A DNA stretch of 64,000 nucleotides from contig NZ_CP047187.1 of NCBI RefSeq assembly GCF_030408615.1, forward strand, positions 1,178,001-1,242,000, in the 5' to 3' direction. Of this stretch, positions 9,446-21,547 are shown one piece after another (the first letter of the stretch is position 1; each line of letters starts with the position of its first letter). This stretch comes from Corynebacterium bovis DSM 20582 = CIP 54.80 (GTDB taxonomy: Bacteria; Actinomycetota; Actinomycetes; Mycobacteriales; Mycobacteriaceae). Made by a program: the position numbers and the translations under genes. The notes beneath the pieces are model-generated. The model did not search any database, was not told the origin of the DNA, and saw only the letters and a program-made list of their open reading frames with translations.

Positions 9446-9767
9446 GTCCCGGCCGGCGTCCCCGGGGGTCCGTCCCCCGCGGCCGACGCCGGCGGCCCGT
9501 GCCCGGTGGGACACCGGGCACATCCACGGCTGACCCCGTCGCCCCCACCGGGCGGCGGGGTTCCGTCGTGTCCGGGGTGGTAGGGTCTGGGGGGAATTGT
9601 CACGAATCACACCGAGACCATCGAGGACAATCGCGACGCCCGCCAGGGGCGCCGCCGACCCGGAGGCAACGGCCCCGGGCCCGACCCCGTCCCACCGTGA
9701 CAGCCGGCACCGACGATCGGCCGTCACCGGGCGGGGAACGACAGAGAGAAAGGCGCAAACTCAGTAC
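9446..9767 (+). terminator. rpsO-pnp intergenic region with two hairpins
   Basis: This 322-bp gap holds two hairpins. The first has perfect 9-bp arms GTGCCCGGT/ACCGGGCAC (9499-9507 and 9513-9521) around GGGAC. The second has arms at 9533-9544 and 9550-9561, 12 bp with one G-U pair and loop CCACC, followed by TTCCGTCGT: a likely rpsO terminator. A TAGGGT hexamer at 9581-9586 could start a separate pnp transcript with a leader of about 175 nt. The first hairpin may instead be an RNase processing site, as described for rpsO-pnp in E. coli; that is analogy only. Confidence 0.6.
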
Positions 9768-12026
9768 ATGAGCGCTCACAAGGCAGAACTCATCGACGCC
9801 GACGCCGGTGTCTGGGAGTCCGTGGCCACCATCGACAACGGTGACTTCGGGACCCGCACGGTCCGCTTCGAGACCGGGCTCCTCGCCCGCCAGGCGGACG
9901 GGGCCGTGACGGCCTACCTGGACGAGGACACGATGCTCCTCTCCACGACGACCGCGTCGACCCACCCCCGGGAGGGGCTGGACTTCTTCCCCCTCACCGT
10001 CGACGTCGAGGAGCGGATGTACGCCGCGGGGCGGATCCCCGGCAGCTTCTTCCGCCGTGAGGGGCGCCCGAGCACGGAGGCGATCCTCGCCGCGCGGCAG
10101 ATCGACCGCCCGCTCCGGCCGACGTTCGTCAAGGGCCTGCGCAACGAGGTGCAGGTCGTCGTGACCGTCATGTCGGTCGACCCGCAGGAGCTCTACGACG
10201 TCCTCGCCATCAACGGCGCGTCCGCCTCCACCCAGCTGTCCGGCCTGCCGGTGTCCGGCGCGGTCGGCGGTGTCCGCATGGCGCTCGTCGTCGACGACGA
10301 CCACGCCGACGGGCAGTGGGTCGCGTTCCCGACCCGTGATCAGGTCGCGTCCTCGGTCTTCGAGCTCGTCGTCGCGGGCCGTGTCGTCGAGCAGCCGAAG
10401 GGCGGCCGCCGCCGGAAGTCCGGTGGCGACGGCGCCGATCAGGTCGCGATCATGATGGTCGAGGCCGGGGCCACCGCCGACGTCGTGGAGAAGGTCGCCG
10501 CCGGCGCCCCGGCCCCGACCGAGGCCGTCGTCGCCGAGGGCATCGAGGCGGCGAAGCCGTTCATCGCGGAGCTGTGCGGGGCCCAGGCCGCGCTCGCCGC
10601 CGCCGTCGACCCGACGACCCGCGAGTTCGAGCTCTTCCCGCCCTTCGGCGAGGACGTGCTCAGCGCCGTCGAGGCCGAGGCCGCCGACGCGCTCGCGGAC
10701 ATCATGTCCGTCGCCGACAAGCAGGAGCGCGACGAGGCCCTCGCCGCGAACCTCGACGAGGTCGTCGAGACCCTGGCCGGGCAGTTCCCCGACCGGGAGC
10801 GCGAGATCCGGGCCGCCCACAACGACGTCACGAAGACCATCGTCCGGGACCGGATCCTCACCGAGGGCTTCCGCATCGACGGCCGGGACCACACGACGAT
10901 CCGTGACCTCGGCATCGTCGTCCAGTTCCTCCCGCGCGCCCACGGCTCGGCGGTGTTCGAGCGGGGCGAGACCCAGATCCTCGGGGTCACGACGCTCGAC
11001 ATGCTGAAGATGGAGCAGCAGATCGACGGCCTCGGCTCCAACGAGTCGAAGCGGTACATCCACCACTACAACTTCCCGCCGTACTCCACGGGTGAGACCG
11101 GACGCGTCGGCAGCCCGAAGCGCCGTGAGATCGGCCACGGGGCCCTCGCCGAGCGCGCGCTCGTCCCCGTCATCCCGTCCCGGGAGGACTTCCCGTACAC
11201 GATCCGCCAGGTCTCCGAGGCGCTGGGCTCCAACGGCTCGACGTCGATGGGCTCCGTGTGCGCCTCGACCCTGTCGCTGTACAACGCCGGTGTGCCGCTG
11301 AAGGCCCCGGTCGCGGGCATCGCGATGGGCCTCGTCAGCGGCACGGTCAAGGGCAAGGAGCGGTTCGTCACGCTCACCGACATCCTCGGGGCCGAGGACG
11401 CGTTCGGTGACATGGACTTCAAGGTCGCCGGCACCGAGGACTTCGTCACGGCCCTCCAGCTGGACACGAAGCTCGACGGTGTGCCGTCGTCCGTCCTCGG
11501 CGACGCCCTGACGCAGGCCCGGACCGCCCGGCTCGAGATCCTCTCGACGATGGCCGAGGCGATCGACTCCCCGGACGAGATGAGCGACAACGCCCCCCGG
11601 ATCACGACGCTCCAGGTCCCGCCGAGCAAGATCGGCGAGCTCATCGGCCCGAAGGGCAAGACGATCAACCAGATCACCGAGGAGACCGGCGCCCAGATCA
11701 CGATCGAGGACGACGGCACCGTCTTCGTCTCCGCGACCGACGGTGCCGCCGCCGAGGCGGCCGTCGACCGCGTCAACGCGATCGCGAACCCGCAGCTGCC
11801 GAAGGTCGGGGACCGCTTCCTCGGGACCGTCGTGAAGACGACGGCCTTCGGCGCGTTCGTCTCGATCCTCCCGGGGCGCGACGGCCTCGTCCACATCTCG
11901 AACCTCGGCGGCGACCGCCGCGTGGAGAAGGTCGAGGACGAGGTCTCCGTCGGCGAGAAGATCCAGGTCGAGATCGCCGACATCGACAACCGGGGCAAGA
12001 TCTCCCTCGTCCCCGTCGGGGAATGA
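9768..12026 (+). CDS. pnp: Polyribonucleotide nucleotidyltransferase (PNPase)
   Basis: 752 residues. PNPase degrades RNA phosphorolytically from the 3' end and can also add tails; in actinobacteria it also bears on the ppGpp response. The two RNase PH-like cores are present (first [28 protein letters not shown], second with [14 protein letters not shown]), then a KH domain ([22 protein letters not shown], about 620-680) and an S1 domain ([28 protein letters not shown]) at the C-terminus. ATG 9768 follows an AGAGAGAAAGG site with 14 bases between; in-frame sequence upstream is unrelated to the family. Confidence 0.97.
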   Translation: MSAHKAELIDADAGVWESVATIDNGDFGTRTVRFETGLLARQADGAVTAYLDEDTMLLSTTTASTHPREGLDFFPLTVDVEERMYAAGRIPGSFFRREGRPSTEAILAARQIDRPLRPTFVKGLRNEVQVVVTVMSVDPQELYDVLAINGASASTQLSGLPVSGAVGGVRMALVVDDDHADGQWVAFPTRDQVASSVFELVVAGRVVEQPKGGRRRKSGGDGADQVAIMMVEAGATADVVEKVAAGAPAPTEAVVAEGIEAAKPFIAELCGAQAALAAAVDPTTREFELFPPFGEDVLSAVEAEAADALADIMSVADKQERDEALAANLDEVVETLAGQFPDREREIRAAHNDVTKTIVRDRILTEGFRIDGRDHTTIRDLGIVVQFLPRAHGSAVFERGETQILGVTTLDMLKMEQQIDGLGSNESKRYIHHYNFPPYSTGETGRVGSPKRREIGHGALAERALVPVIPSREDFPYTIRQVSEALGSNGSTSMGSVCASTLSLYNAGVPLKAPVAGIAMGLVSGTVKGKERFVTLTDILGAEDAFGDMDFKVAGTEDFVTALQLDTKLDGVPSSVLGDALTQARTARLEILSTMAEAIDSPDEMSDNAPRITTLQVPPSKIGELIGPKGKTINQITEETGAQITIEDDGTVFVSATDGAAAEAAVDRVNAIANPQLPKVGDRFLGTVVKTTAFGAFVSILPGRDGLVHISNLGGDRRVEKVEDEVSVGEKIQVEIADIDNRGKISLVPVGE

Positions 12027-12067
12027 CGCGCCCCGTCACCGTCGGGGTGTGACCCCGCCGTCCACCC

Positions 12068-12113
12068 GGGGACCTGACCGGCGGCCACCGACCGGCCCGC
12101 CCGTCAGGTCCCC
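12068..12113 (+). terminator. pnp terminator hairpin
   Basis: Perfect 11-bp arms GGGGACCTGAC (12068-12078) and GTCAGGTCCCC (12103-12113), with an inner GGCGG/CCGCC stem, lie 41 bases after the pnp stop. GTCCTTGAGT follows, so there is no strong T-tract. Confidence 0.65.
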
Positions 12114-12121
12114 GTCCTTGA

Positions 12122-12898
<777 letters not shown>

Positions 12899-12906
12899 GG
12901 CCCGGC

Positions 12907-13683
12907 GTGGCATCAGCAGCGGACCTGGACGTCCGCCTCATCGCGCGGACGGACTTCACGCCGCCGTCGGACGTGGACTGGTCGACCGACGCGGACGGCC
13001 CCGCCGCCCTCGTCGAGTTCGCCGGGCGCGCGTGCTACGAGACGTGGGACAAGCCGAACCCGCACACCGCGACGAACGCGGCGTACCTGCGCCACATCCT
13101 CGACGTGGGCCACTTCGCGGTCCTCGAGCACGCGACCGCGACGGTGTACGTGCGGGGGGTCTCGCGCTCCTGCGCCCAGGAGATCATGCGGCACCGGCAC
13201 TTCTCCTTCAGCCAGCTGTCCCAGCGGTACGTCCACGCGGACGGCACGCGCGTCGTCGTGCCCGCCGCGGTCGCCGCGGACGAGCGGCTCACCGAGCTGT
13301 TCCTCCGGGCCGTCGACGTCGCGGGGGAGGCGTACGCGGAGCTCCTCGAGGGGCTCGACGACGCCCCCTCCGCGGACGGGGCCGCCGGCTCGCGGACGGG
13401 CGGGAACTCTGTCCTGCGGGACAAGCAGGCGCGGCAGGCGGCCCGGGCGGTGCTCCCGAACGCGACGGAGACCCGGTTCGTCATGACCGGGAACCTCCGT
13501 TCGTGGCGGCACTTCATCGCGATGCGTGCCGTCGAGCACGCCGACCCCGAGATCAGGGAGGTCGCGGTGCGGTGCCTGCGGTTGCTCACGGAGATGAGCC
13601 CGGAGGTCTTCGGGGATTTCTCGGTGACGACGCTGCGGGACGGCTCGGCGATGGCCTCGAGTCCGTACGTCAACGACATCTGA
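12907..13683 (+). CDS. thyX: Flavin-dependent thymidylate synthase
   Basis: 258 residues. ThyX makes dTMP from dUMP with FADH2 and methylene-tetrahydrofolate. The signature region reads [14 protein letters not shown] (RHRxxSxxxxSxRY) near residue 95. [23 protein letters not shown] near the C-terminus supplies the rest of the active site. The start is GTG 12907, 8 bases after dapB, giving the sensible N-terminus [15 protein letters not shown] Gly/Ser-rich insert at about 155-170 precedes [11 protein letters not shown]. The dapB-thyX-dapA order is what I recall from C. glutamicum. Confidence 0.95.
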   Translation: MASAADLDVRLIARTDFTPPSDVDWSTDADGPAALVEFAGRACYETWDKPNPHTATNAAYLRHILDVGHFAVLEHATATVYVRGVSRSCAQEIMRHRHFSFSQLSQRYVHADGTRVVVPAAVAADERLTELFLRAVDVAGEAYAELLEGLDDAPSADGAAGSRTGGNSVLRDKQARQAARAVLPNATETRFVMTGNLRSWRHFIAMRAVEHADPEIREVAVRCLRLLTEMSPEVFGDFSVTTLRDGSAMASSPYVNDI

Positions 13684-13758
13684 TCCGCTGCGCCGGCCGC
13701 GGCACGCCGGGGCACCGGGTGTGTGTCTTCACCCTGTCGGCAGGTACCCTTGACATTC

Positions 13759-14661
13759 ATGAGCACAGGCATGGCAGCGACCAGAGGAGCCGAGACCTTC
13801 GGCACGGTCTCAGTGGCGATGGTGACCCCGTTCGCCGAGGACGGGTCACTGGACCTGGAGGCGGGGGTGGTCCTCGCGGGCCGTCTCGTCGACCAGGGCT
13901 GCGATTCCCTCGTCCTCGGCGGCACGACGGGTGAGTCACCCACCGTGTCCGTGGAGGAGAAGCTCCGCCTGCTCACAGCGGTACGGTCCGAACTCGGCGA
14001 CACCGTCTCACTCGTCGCCGGTGCAGGAACGTACGACACCGCCGAGTCCGTGCGCATCGCGAAGGCGTCCCAGGACGCCGGTGCGGACGGGCTGCTCGTC
14101 GTCACCCCGTACTACTCCCGGCCCAGCCAGGAGGGCATCTACCGGCACTTCACGGCCGTCGCCGACGCCGTCGACACGCCGGTGTGCATCTACGACATCC
14201 CCTCGCGGTCGGTCGTCCCGGTCGCCCCGGAGACGATCCGTCGGCTGGCGGGACACCCGTCGGTCGTGGCCGTCAAGGACGCCAAGGGCGACCTCTTCGC
14301 GGCGACCGAGCTCATGGAGACGACGGACCTCGCGTGGTACTCGGGTGACGATCCACTCAATCTTTCCTGGCTCGCCGCCGGTGCGACGGGGTTCATCTCC
14401 GTCATCGGCCACGTGGCGGCCACGGAACTCAAGGCCTTGCGGGACGCCTTCGACGCAGGTGATCTCGCCACGGCCCGCACGATCGCCGTGCGCCTCGCCC
14501 CGCTTCAGCGGGCGATGGGGCGTCTCGGTGGCGTGGCATTCGCGAAGGCGGCACTCCGCCTCCGTGGCGTCGAGGTCGGCGCGCCGCGCCTGCCCATCAT
14601 CGAACCGACCCCGGCTGAGCTCGATCAGCTGGAGCAAGACCTGCAGGACGCAGGGGTGTAA
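13759..14661 (+). CDS. dapA: 4-hydroxy-tetrahydrodipicolinate synthase
   Basis: 300 residues. DapA condenses pyruvate with aspartate semialdehyde, the first committed step to lysine and DAP. Visible landmarks are [20 protein letters not shown], the catalytic Tyr in CIYDIPSRS and the Schiff-base Lys in [13 protein letters not shown] 13759 gives the usual N-terminus; a second ATG four codons later is possible. A TACCCT hexamer at 13745-13750 lies 8 bases before the ATG and may make the transcript leaderless. The RNase J gene starts 7 bases after the stop, with AGGAAG immediately ahead of it. Confidence 0.96.
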   Translation: MSTGMAATRGAETFGTVSVAMVTPFAEDGSLDLEAGVVLAGRLVDQGCDSLVLGGTTGESPTVSVEEKLRLLTAVRSELGDTVSLVAGAGTYDTAESVRIAKASQDAGADGLLVVTPYYSRPSQEGIYRHFTAVADAVDTPVCIYDIPSRSVVPVAPETIRRLAGHPSVVAVKDAKGDLFAATELMETTDLAWYSGDDPLNLSWLAAGATGFISVIGHVAATELKALRDAFDAGDLATARTIAVRLAPLQRAMGRLGGVAFAKAALRLRGVEVGAPRLPIIEPTPAELDQLEQDLQDAGV

Positions 14662-14668
14662 GGAAGAT

Positions 14669-16954
14669 ATGACTGAAAACCGATCGCGGGGCCGCAAGGT
14701 CACCCGCAAGGCCGCGCCGCCGAGCGCGGACACCGCAGCCGCAGCAGAAGCGGGCAACACGACCGCCGACGAGCAGGACACGGGCCGCGACACCGCGGTG
14801 ACCACGTTCGACGACGGCGGTCGCGCCGCCGCCCCGGAGTCCGGGGACAACGACTCCACGGGGGACCGTCAGAACTCCGACGGCGACCGGGACACCGGTG
14901 ACGCCGGCAACGGCGGTAACGGGAACAACGACGGCAACGGCGGCCGGAACCGTTCGCGTCGCGCCCGCGGCCGCGGCAACAACGGCGGCGGCAACAACTC
15001 CGGCAACAACAACGGCGGCGGCAACAACGGCGGCGGCAACGACAACTCCGGCAACAACAACGGCGGCGGCTCCAAGGGCGGCCGCGGCGGCCGGGGCCAG
15101 GGCTCCGGCAACGGCGGCCAGTCCGGCCGCGGGGGCCAGCGCGGCGGCCGTGGTCGCCAGGACCGCGGCGACAACCGCGGCGACAACCGCAAGGGCACGC
15201 TGAAGTCGATGCAGGGCGCGGACCTCACGCAGCGGCTCCCGAAGCCGCCGAAGGCGCCGAAGGACGGTCTGCGGATCGTGGCGCTCGGCGGGATCTCGGA
15301 GATCGGCCGTAACATGACGGTCTTCGAGTACCACAACCGTCTGCTCATCATCGACTGCGGCGTCCTCTTCCCGAGCTCGGGCGAGCCCGGCGTCGACCTC
15401 ATCCTCCCGGACTTCTCCTACCTGGACGACAAGTGGGACCGCGTCGAGGCCCTCGTCATCACCCACGGTCACGAGGACCACATCGGCGCCATCCCGTGGC
15501 TGCTCAAGCAGCGCGCGGACATCCCGATCATCGGGTCCCGCTTCACGAACGCGCTCATCCAGGCGAAGTGCCAGGAGCACCGGCAGCGCCCGAAGCTCAT
15601 CGAGGTCGACGAGAACTCGCACGAGAGCCGCGGCCCGTTCGACATCCGCTTCTTCGCGGTCAACCACTCCATCCCGGAGTGCCTCGGCATCGCGCTGAAG
15701 ACCGGCGCCGGCCTGCTCGTCCACACCGGTGACATCAAGCTGGACCAGACCCCGCTCGACGGTCGTCCGACGGACCTGCCGGCCCTCTCCCGCTTCGGCG
15801 ACGAGGGTGTCGACCTGTTCCTCTGCGACTCGACGAACGCGACGACGCCGGGCATCTCCGGCTCCGAGGCGGCGATCGCGCCGACGCTGCGCCGGCTCGT
15901 CGGCGAGGCGAAGCAGCGCGTCATCATCGCGTCGTTCGCGTCGAACGTCTCCCGTGTCCAGTCCGCGGTCGACGCCGCGGTCTCGGCCGGGCGCAAGGTG
16001 GCCTTCAACGGCCGCTCGATGATCCGGAACATGGAGATCGCCGAGCGCCTCGGCCTGCTCACGGCACCGCGCGGCACGATCGTGTCGATGGACGAGGCCG
16101 CGAAGATGGCCCCGCACAAGGTCGTGCTCGTCACGACCGGCACGCAGGGCGAGCCGATGGCGGCCCTGTCCCGCATGGCCCGCCGCGAGCACCGTCAGAT
16201 CACCGTCCGCCACGGTGACCTCATCATCCTGTCCTCGTCGCTCGTCCCGGGTAACGAGGAGGCGGTGTACGGCGTCATCAACATGCTGTCCCAGATCGGC
16301 GCGACGGTCATCACCGGCCGGGACGCCCAGGTCCACACCTCCGGTCACGGCTACTCCGGGGAGCTGCTGTTCCTCTACAACGCCGCCCGGCCGCGCAACG
16401 CGATGCCGGTCCACGGTGAGTGGCGCCACCTCCGGGCCAACCGGGATCTCGCGATCTCGACCGGCGTCAACCCGGACAACGTCCCGCTCGCCCAGAACGG
16501 TGTCGTCGTCGACCTCGTCGACGGGCGCGCGAGCGTCGTCGGCCAGATCCCCGTGGGCAACCTCTACGTCGACGGCACCACGATGGGTGACGTCGGGGAG
16601 GAGGTCCTCGAGGACCGCACGACGATGGCGGAGGGCGGCCTCATCTCCGTCACCGTCGTCATCGACAACCGGAGCAGCCGCCCGCTGGAGGACCCGCAGG
16701 TCCAGGCGAAGGGCTTCTCCGACGCCTCCCGCGACATGATGTCCGAGGTCCGCGAGCTCGTCGACAACGTCATGCTCGACCTCGCCGGCCAGGGGGAGAA
16801 CGACCCCTACCGGATGGCGCAGGCGATCCGGCGGAAGGTCGCGAAGTTCGTCAAGGACAAGTGGAAGCGTGAGCCGCTCGTCGTGCCGACCGTCGTCCCG
16901 ATGACGAGCGAGATCATCGAGGAGATCGACCCGGCCGACGCCGTCGTCGACTGA
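14669..16954 (+). CDS. rnj: Ribonuclease J with long Gly/Asn/Arg-rich N-terminal extension
   Basis: 761 residues. RNase J is a metallo-beta-lactamase/beta-CASP nuclease with 5'-exo and endo activity on rRNA and mRNA. The catalytic metal site is HGHEDH, with the beta-CASP motifs later (HVSGHGY is represented by HTSGHGY). The catalytic part begins near residue 205 (LRIVALGGISEIGRNM). Before it lie ~200 residues of low complexity: acidic and Thr/Ala-rich to about 85, then Gly/Asn repeats (GGGNN, SGNNN) and Arg-Gly motifs ([13 protein letters not shown]). Such tails are often RNA-binding or condensate-forming. It starts 7 bases after dapA with AGGAAG as ribosome-binding site. Confidence 0.96.
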   Translation: MTENRSRGRKVTRKAAPPSADTAAAAEAGNTTADEQDTGRDTAVTTFDDGGRAAAPESGDNDSTGDRQNSDGDRDTGDAGNGGNGNNDGNGGRNRSRRARGRGNNGGGNNSGNNNGGGNNGGGNDNSGNNNGGGSKGGRGGRGQGSGNGGQSGRGGQRGGRGRQDRGDNRGDNRKGTLKSMQGADLTQRLPKPPKAPKDGLRIVALGGISEIGRNMTVFEYHNRLLIIDCGVLFPSSGEPGVDLILPDFSYLDDKWDRVEALVITHGHEDHIGAIPWLLKQRADIPIIGSRFTNALIQAKCQEHRQRPKLIEVDENSHESRGPFDIRFFAVNHSIPECLGIALKTGAGLLVHTGDIKLDQTPLDGRPTDLPALSRFGDEGVDLFLCDSTNATTPGISGSEAAIAPTLRRLVGEAKQRVIIASFASNVSRVQSAVDAAVSAGRKVAFNGRSMIRNMEIAERLGLLTAPRGTIVSMDEAAKMAPHKVVLVTTGTQGEPMAALSRMARREHRQITVRHGDLIILSSSLVPGNEEAVYGVINMLSQIGATVITGRDAQVHTSGHGYSGELLFLYNAARPRNAMPVHGEWRHLRANRDLAISTGVNPDNVPLAQNGVVVDLVDGRASVVGQIPVGNLYVDGTTMGDVGEEVLEDRTTMAEGGLISVTVVIDNRSSRPLEDPQVQAKGFSDASRDMMSEVRELVDNVMLDLAGQGENDPYRMAQAIRRKVAKFVKDKWKREPLVVPTVVPMTSEIIEEIDPADAVVD

Positions 16955-16976
16955 CGCCGTCACCCTGTCACCGGTT

Positions 16977-17013
16977 CCGCCCGGTGGTGCCGCCAGCCGG
17001 TGCCGCCGGGCGG
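16977..17013 (+). terminator. RNase J gene terminator hairpin
   Basis: Arms CCGCCCGG (16977-16984) and CCGGGCGG (17006-17013) pair perfectly, 23 bases after the rnj stop, followed by TTCCGTG. Confidence 0.55.
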
Positions 17014-17139
17014 TTCCGTGTCCGGGGCCGTGTCCGGGGCCGGCTCGGGGGGGGGCGGGGCCGGGTCGGGGCCGGTCCGGGCTCACGTGCGGGGCCCGGG
17101 CCGGGGCCGGGGACGCGGGGGCGTGCGTAGGGTGGGGGC

Positions 17140-17799
17140 ATGAGTATCGCCTCCCGTGAACGACGCGCCCTCGCCGACCTCCTCCTCGAGCGGGGCCCGG
17201 ACGCCCCGACGCTGTGCGAGGGGTGGACGACGAAGGACCTCGCCGTCCACCTCGTCGTCCGCGAGTACCGGCCCGACGCCGCGGCGGGCATGGTCGTCCC
17301 CCGCCTCGCGGGGCACCTCGACGAGGTGAGCAGGCAGGTCGCGGCCCGCGGTTACGCCGACGCCGTGCGGCTCTTCCGGGCCGGCCCGCCCCGGTGGAGC
17401 CCGATGGCCCTGCTGGACCCGGTGGTGAACCTCGCGGAGAACATCATCCACCACGAGGACGTCCGTCGGGCCGGTGCCGCGGGGTCCGGGGGAGAGGGGT
17501 CGGGGGTCGACGCCGTCCCTCCGCGGGATCTCCCGCAGCGCACCCGCGACGCGGTGTGGCGGGTCGTCCGGCTCGCCGCGCCGGTGTTCCTCTCGACGGC
17601 CGACGCGCGCGTGACCCTGCGCCGGGCCGACCCCGGGCGCGGCCCGGCGACCCGCACGGCCGGGCGTAGCGGCGCCGCGGACACCGTGACGGTCAGCGGT
17701 GACGCGGTGGAACTGCTGCTGTGGCTGTACGGCCGGGACGGTGCCGCGCAGGTCGTCGTCGACGGCCCGGTGGAGCGGGCGACGCGGACCGCGATCTGA
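17140..17799 (+). CDS. TIGR03085-type DinB/maleylpyruvate-isomerase-like protein
   Basis: 219 residues. It matches my memory of an actinobacterial family related to mycothiol-dependent maleylpyruvate isomerases and DinB four-helix proteins: LCEGWTTKDLAVHLVVREYRPDA near the N-terminus and NIIHHEDVRRA further on supply the His residues of the putative metal site. The substrate is unknown; mycothiol-linked chemistry is plausible because mycothiol is the actinobacterial thiol. A TAGGGT -10 element (17128-17133) ends 6 bases before the ATG, so it is probably leaderless. It stands alone between rnj and ftsK. Confidence 0.75.
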   Translation: MSIASRERRALADLLLERGPDAPTLCEGWTTKDLAVHLVVREYRPDAAAGMVVPRLAGHLDEVSRQVAARGYADAVRLFRAGPPRWSPMALLDPVVNLAENIIHHEDVRRAGAAGSGGEGSGVDAVPPRDLPQRTRDAVWRVVRLAAPVFLSTADARVTLRRADPGRGPATRTAGRSGAADTVTVSGDAVELLLWLYGRDGAAQVVVDGPVERATRTAI

Positions 17800-17861
17800 C
17801 GCCCCCGCCCGCCCGGCGTCCGGCCTGCGGTGCGGCCCCGGCTCCGCCACGGACCGGCCCG

Positions 17862-17881
17862 GGCGTCCGGCCCCGGACGCC
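17862..17881 (+). terminator. Hairpin between the TIGR03085 gene and ftsK
   Basis: GGCGTCCG (17862-17869) and CGGACGCC (17874-17881) form a perfect 8-bp stem with loop GCCC. There is no T-run after it. Confidence 0.45.
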
Positions 17882-17920
17882 GCCGGCGCGCCGGCACGAA
17901 CGGGACGCGTGTTGCAACTG

Positions 17921-17948
17921 TTACGGATGGGGTCTGACAACGTAGACT
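17921..17948 (+). promoter_or_regulatory. ftsK promoter, leaderless
   Basis: TTACGG (17921-17926), 16-bp spacer, TAGACT (17943-17948); the ATG follows 7 bases later at 17956. The hexamers lie in a locally less GC-rich stretch. Confidence 0.5.
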
Positions 17949-17955
17949 GGCGGGC

Positions 17956-20900
17956 ATGTCAACGACCAGTCGTACCCACTCGCAGACCCGACCGCGGGGT
18001 GCTGGCCCGCGCGACGCCGCGCGCCGGCCCACGCGCGCGCGGGCACCCTACGATACGACTGACTTTGAACGGACCTCCGGCGCGTTCGGCGCGGTCGGGT
18101 CCTCCCTCGGTTCCGTCTTCGGCGGGGCCGCGCGGGGGATCGGCGGCCTCACGCGCCGCCTCGCGACGGCGCCGGCCACCCGGGCGTCCCGGGCCGACGA
18201 CGACGCCGTCGAGGGTCGCGGTCAAGCCGGAGGGCTGGACGACGACCTCATGGCGGAGGAGGCGACGACCGTCATGACGGCGTCCCCTCGTCGCGGCCGG
18301 GGCCGTGGCCGGCGCCGGGCCGCCGCCGACGCCGGCACGACCGGCGCGACCGGCACGGAGACCACCGGCCCCGATGCCCCGACGACCGTCGTCGCCGGGG
18401 CCGGCCGCCGGGGGGCCGGTGACGACGGCGACCGGTCCGACGCCGACACCGCCGCGGACGACGCCGCGACCACCGGCGCCGGGGACCGGCCCGGCACCGT
18501 CCCCGACACGACCCGGCTCGGGGGCGGCATCGACGGCCCGGCCATCGGCGTCGTCGCCCTCGCCCTCGTCCTCGCGGGGACGCTGTGGTTCGGCGTCGGC
18601 GGGGCCGTCGGCACCGGCGTCGCGTTCGCGCTGACGTGGGTCGTCGGTGCGGCCGCCCTCGTCGTCCCGGTGCTGCTGGCGGGCGTGGCGTGGATCCTCA
18701 TGGTCGGCGTGGACGTCACCCAGCGCTCCCGCGTCCGGCTCGGCGTCGGCACGGGGCTCATCGTCCTCGCGATGCTGGGGATGGTCCACATCTTCGCCGG
18801 TCAGCCCGGGGACACGGTCGGCCGGGCGCATGCCGGCGGCATCGTCGGCACGCTCGTCGGCACCCCGATGGCCGTCGGGTTCAGCCCGTTCCTCGCGGTG
18901 CCGCTGCTCGCCCTCGTCGTGCTCTACGGTGGCCTCCAGCTCACCGGGCTCACGGTCCGTGACCTCGCGCGCACGGTCGGGGACTGGCTGGGCTTCGGCC
19001 ACGCCGACGACGACTGGGACGGGGAGTGGGACGACGCCGACACCTCCGCGGTCGACGCCGGTGACGGGGACGACGCCTACGGCTACGTCACCGGTGAGCT
19101 CGAGGCGGCCGCCGCCGGCGACCGGGCCCCGCGCGCGTCCGCGCTGCGGCAGGGGGCACGGCGCCGGGTCGGCTCCAGCCCGATGGAGAACTACCCCGTG
19201 ACCCCCCGGGACGGGCGGGGCGCGGGCCGCGGCGCGTCGGCCGGTGCCGGGGCGGCGGGCGCGGCCGGCGCCGCGGTGAACGCCGGCAGGGCCGACACGG
19301 CTGACGTGGCCGACGCAGCCGACGACGAGGGCCGCACCCTCGAACTCAGCCGGGCGGCGCGCGGCCGGGGCCGGACGCCGGGCCGCGGCCCGGCGACGCG
19401 TCACGGCGCAGGCCCGCGCTCACTCGACGACAACCTGCTGGACGACGACCTGCTCGACGACGGCACCGCCGACGCCGCCGCCACCGCCGCCGCGTCCCCG
19501 GCGGACACCCCGGCCGCCGCCGGCGCGGACGGGGCCACGTCCCGCGCGGACGTCCGCGCGGCGGGGAGGTCCGCGTCGACCCCCGCCCCCGCACCCCGCG
19601 AGGACCGGGACACCGCCGCACCCGCCGCCCGCCGCACCCGCCCCGCGCCGACGGCCGGAACCGGCGCGACCGACGGTGCCGGCGACAACCGCCCCGCCGA
19701 CGCCCCGGACACCGGCGACCGGGACCCCGTGCGCGAGGCCGCCCGCCGGGCCATCGCCGCGCGCTCCGGCGTCGACGCCGCCGAGGTCACCCGCGCGGCC
19801 GCGGCGTCGACCCCGGACGCGGCCCCGACCCCGGACGCCGGGCCGTCGCACTACGACCTGCCCTCGACCGACCTGCTCGTCCCCGGCGACGCCCCGAAGG
19901 AACGCAGCGCCGTCAACGACGCGATGATCGACGCGATCACCGACGTCTTCGAGGAGTTCAAGGTCGACGCGCACGTCACCGGCTTCTCCCGCGGCCCGAC
20001 GGTCACGCGCTACGAGGTGGAGCTCGGCCCCGGCGTCAAGGTCTCGAAGATCACGAACCTCCAGTCCAACCTCGCGTACGCGGCGGCGACGGACAACGTC
20101 CGGCTGCTGACCCCGATCCCGGGCAAGTCGGCGGTGGGCATCGAGGTGCCGAACGCGGACCGCGAGATCGTCCGCCTCGGCGACGTGCTCAGCGCCCCGG
20201 AGGTCGTCGCGGACCGGGACCCGATGGTCATCGGCCTCGGCAAGGACATCGAGGGCGACTTCGTCACGCACAGCATCCAGAAGATGCCGCACCTCCTCGT
20301 CGCCGGGTCCACCGGCTCGGGTAAGTCGGCGTTCGTCAACTCGATGCTCGTGTCCCTGCTCACCCGGGCGACCCCGGAGGAGGTGCGGCTCATCCTCGTC
20401 GACCCGAAGATGGTCGAGCTCACCCCCTACGAGGGGATCCCGCACCTCATCACCCCGATCATCACCCAGCCGAAGAAGGCTGCGGCGGCGCTGACGTGGC
20501 TGGTGGAGGAGATGGAGCAGCGGTACATGGACATGAAGTCCACCCGCGTGCGCCACATCAAGGACTTCAACCGGAAGGTGCTGTCCGGGGAGATCCAGAC
20601 CCCGCTCGGGTCGGAGCGCGAGTACCGGCCGTACCCGTACATCGTCTGTGTCGTCGACGAGCTCGCCGACCTCATGATGACCGCGCCCCGGGAGATCGAG
20701 GACTCCATCGTCCGCATCACCCAGAAGGCGCGCGCGGCGGGCATCCACCTCGTCCTCGCGACGCAGCGGCCGTCCGTCGACGTCGTCACGGGCCTCATCA
20801 AGACGAACGTGCCGTCCCGGCTGGCCTTCGCGACGTCGTCGCTGACGGACTCCCGGGTCATCCTCGACCAGCCGGGGGCGGAGAAGCTCATCGGCATGGG

Positions 20901-21489
20901 CGACGGCCTGTTCATCCCGCAGGGTGCCGGCCGGCCCCAGCGCATCCAGGGGTCGTTCGTCACCGACGAGGAGGTCCAGGCCGTCGTCGACGCCGCGAAG
21001 GCGCAGGCGGAGCCGGACTACACCGAGGGTGTGACGGAGGACAAGGCCGCCGAGGCGACGAAGGACATCGACCCGGACATCGGCGGTGACCTCGACGACC
21101 TTATCCAGGCGGTGGAGCTCGTCGTGACCTCCCAGTTCGGGTCGACGTCGATGCTCCAGCGCAAGCTCCGCGTGGGGTTCGCGAAGGCCGGGCGTCTCAT
21201 GGACCTCATGGAGACCCGGGGCGTCGTCGGCCCGTCGGAGGGCTCGAAGGCCCGCGAGGTGCTCGTCAAGCCCGAGGAACTCGACACGATCCTGTGGATG
21301 ATCAAGGGCGCGGACCCGGCGGACGCGCCGAAGGAGGCCGACGGCGGCCACGGTCCGACCGGGGAGGGGGACGACGGCTCCCACGGCGCGGGCACGGCGT
21401 CGACCCCCGACGGCGACGCCCCGGCGACGGACGGGGCGGAGGCCTCCGTGGTGCGGGCGACGGCGAACCCGTCCCGCACGGCGTTCTGA
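17956..21489 (+). CDS. ftsK: DNA translocase FtsK
   Basis: 1177 residues. FtsK pumps chromosome ends through the closing septum and activates XerCD at dif. Four membrane helices lie at about residues 195-335 after a disordered N-terminus. A long Ala/Asp/Arg-rich linker runs to about 640. The motor follows with Walker A GSTGSGKS (about 785), Walker B region [13 protein letters not shown] and [21 protein letters not shown]. The winged-helix gamma domain ([29 protein letters not shown], about 1055-1085) reads KOPS-type sequences. A further acidic tail of ~60 residues ends the protein. The next gene is separated by a riboswitch. Confidence 0.97.
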   Translation: MSTTSRTHSQTRPRGAGPRDAARRPTRARAPYDTTDFERTSGAFGAVGSSLGSVFGGAARGIGGLTRRLATAPATRASRADDDAVEGRGQAGGLDDDLMAEEATTVMTASPRRGRGRGRRRAAADAGTTGATGTETTGPDAPTTVVAGAGRRGAGDDGDRSDADTAADDAATTGAGDRPGTVPDTTRLGGGIDGPAIGVVALALVLAGTLWFGVGGAVGTGVAFALTWVVGAAALVVPVLLAGVAWILMVGVDVTQRSRVRLGVGTGLIVLAMLGMVHIFAGQPGDTVGRAHAGGIVGTLVGTPMAVGFSPFLAVPLLALVVLYGGLQLTGLTVRDLARTVGDWLGFGHADDDWDGEWDDADTSAVDAGDGDDAYGYVTGELEAAAAGDRAPRASALRQGARRRVGSSPMENYPVTPRDGRGAGRGASAGAGAAGAAGAAVNAGRADTADVADAADDEGRTLELSRAARGRGRTPGRGPATRHGAGPRSLDDNLLDDDLLDDGTADAAATAAASPADTPAAAGADGATSRADVRAAGRSASTPAPAPREDRDTAAPAARRTRPAPTAGTGATDGAGDNRPADAPDTGDRDPVREAARRAIAARSGVDAAEVTRAAAASTPDAAPTPDAGPSHYDLPSTDLLVPGDAPKERSAVNDAMIDAITDVFEEFKVDAHVTGFSRGPTVTRYEVELGPGVKVSKITNLQSNLAYAAATDNVRLLTPIPGKSAVGIEVPNADREIVRLGDVLSAPEVVADRDPMVIGLGKDIEGDFVTHSIQKMPHLLVAGSTGSGKSAFVNSMLVSLLTRATPEEVRLILVDPKMVELTPYEGIPHLITPIITQPKKAAAALTWLVEEMEQRYMDMKSTRVRHIKDFNRKVLSGEIQTPLGSEREYRPYPYIVCVVDELADLMMTAPREIEDSIVRITQKARAAGIHLVLATQRPSVDVVTGLIKTNVPSRLAFATSSLTDSRVILDQPGAEKLIGMGDGLFIPQGAGRPQRIQGSFVTDEEVQAVVDAAKAQAEPDYTEGVTEDKAAEATKDIDPDIGGDLDDLIQAVELVVTSQFGSTSMLQRKLRVGFAKAGRLMDLMETRGVVGPSEGSKAREVLVKPEELDTILWMIKGADPADAPKEADGGHGPTGEGDDGSHGAGTASTPDGDAPATDGAEASVVRATANPSRTAF

Positions 21490-21547
21490 CCGGCCCGGCC
21501 GGGGCGCTCCCCGCCGGGGGCGTGTGTGCGGGCCTCCGGGCACGTCG

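Noticed and set aside
9600-11894. 764-codon frame opposite pnp
   Set aside because: Mirror of PNPase codons, strongly Arg/Asp/Gly-biased and without any motif.
14597-17086. 829-codon frame opposite the RNase J gene
   Set aside because: Translation mirrors the codon bias of rnj and its Gly/Asn repeats; no domain or plausible start.
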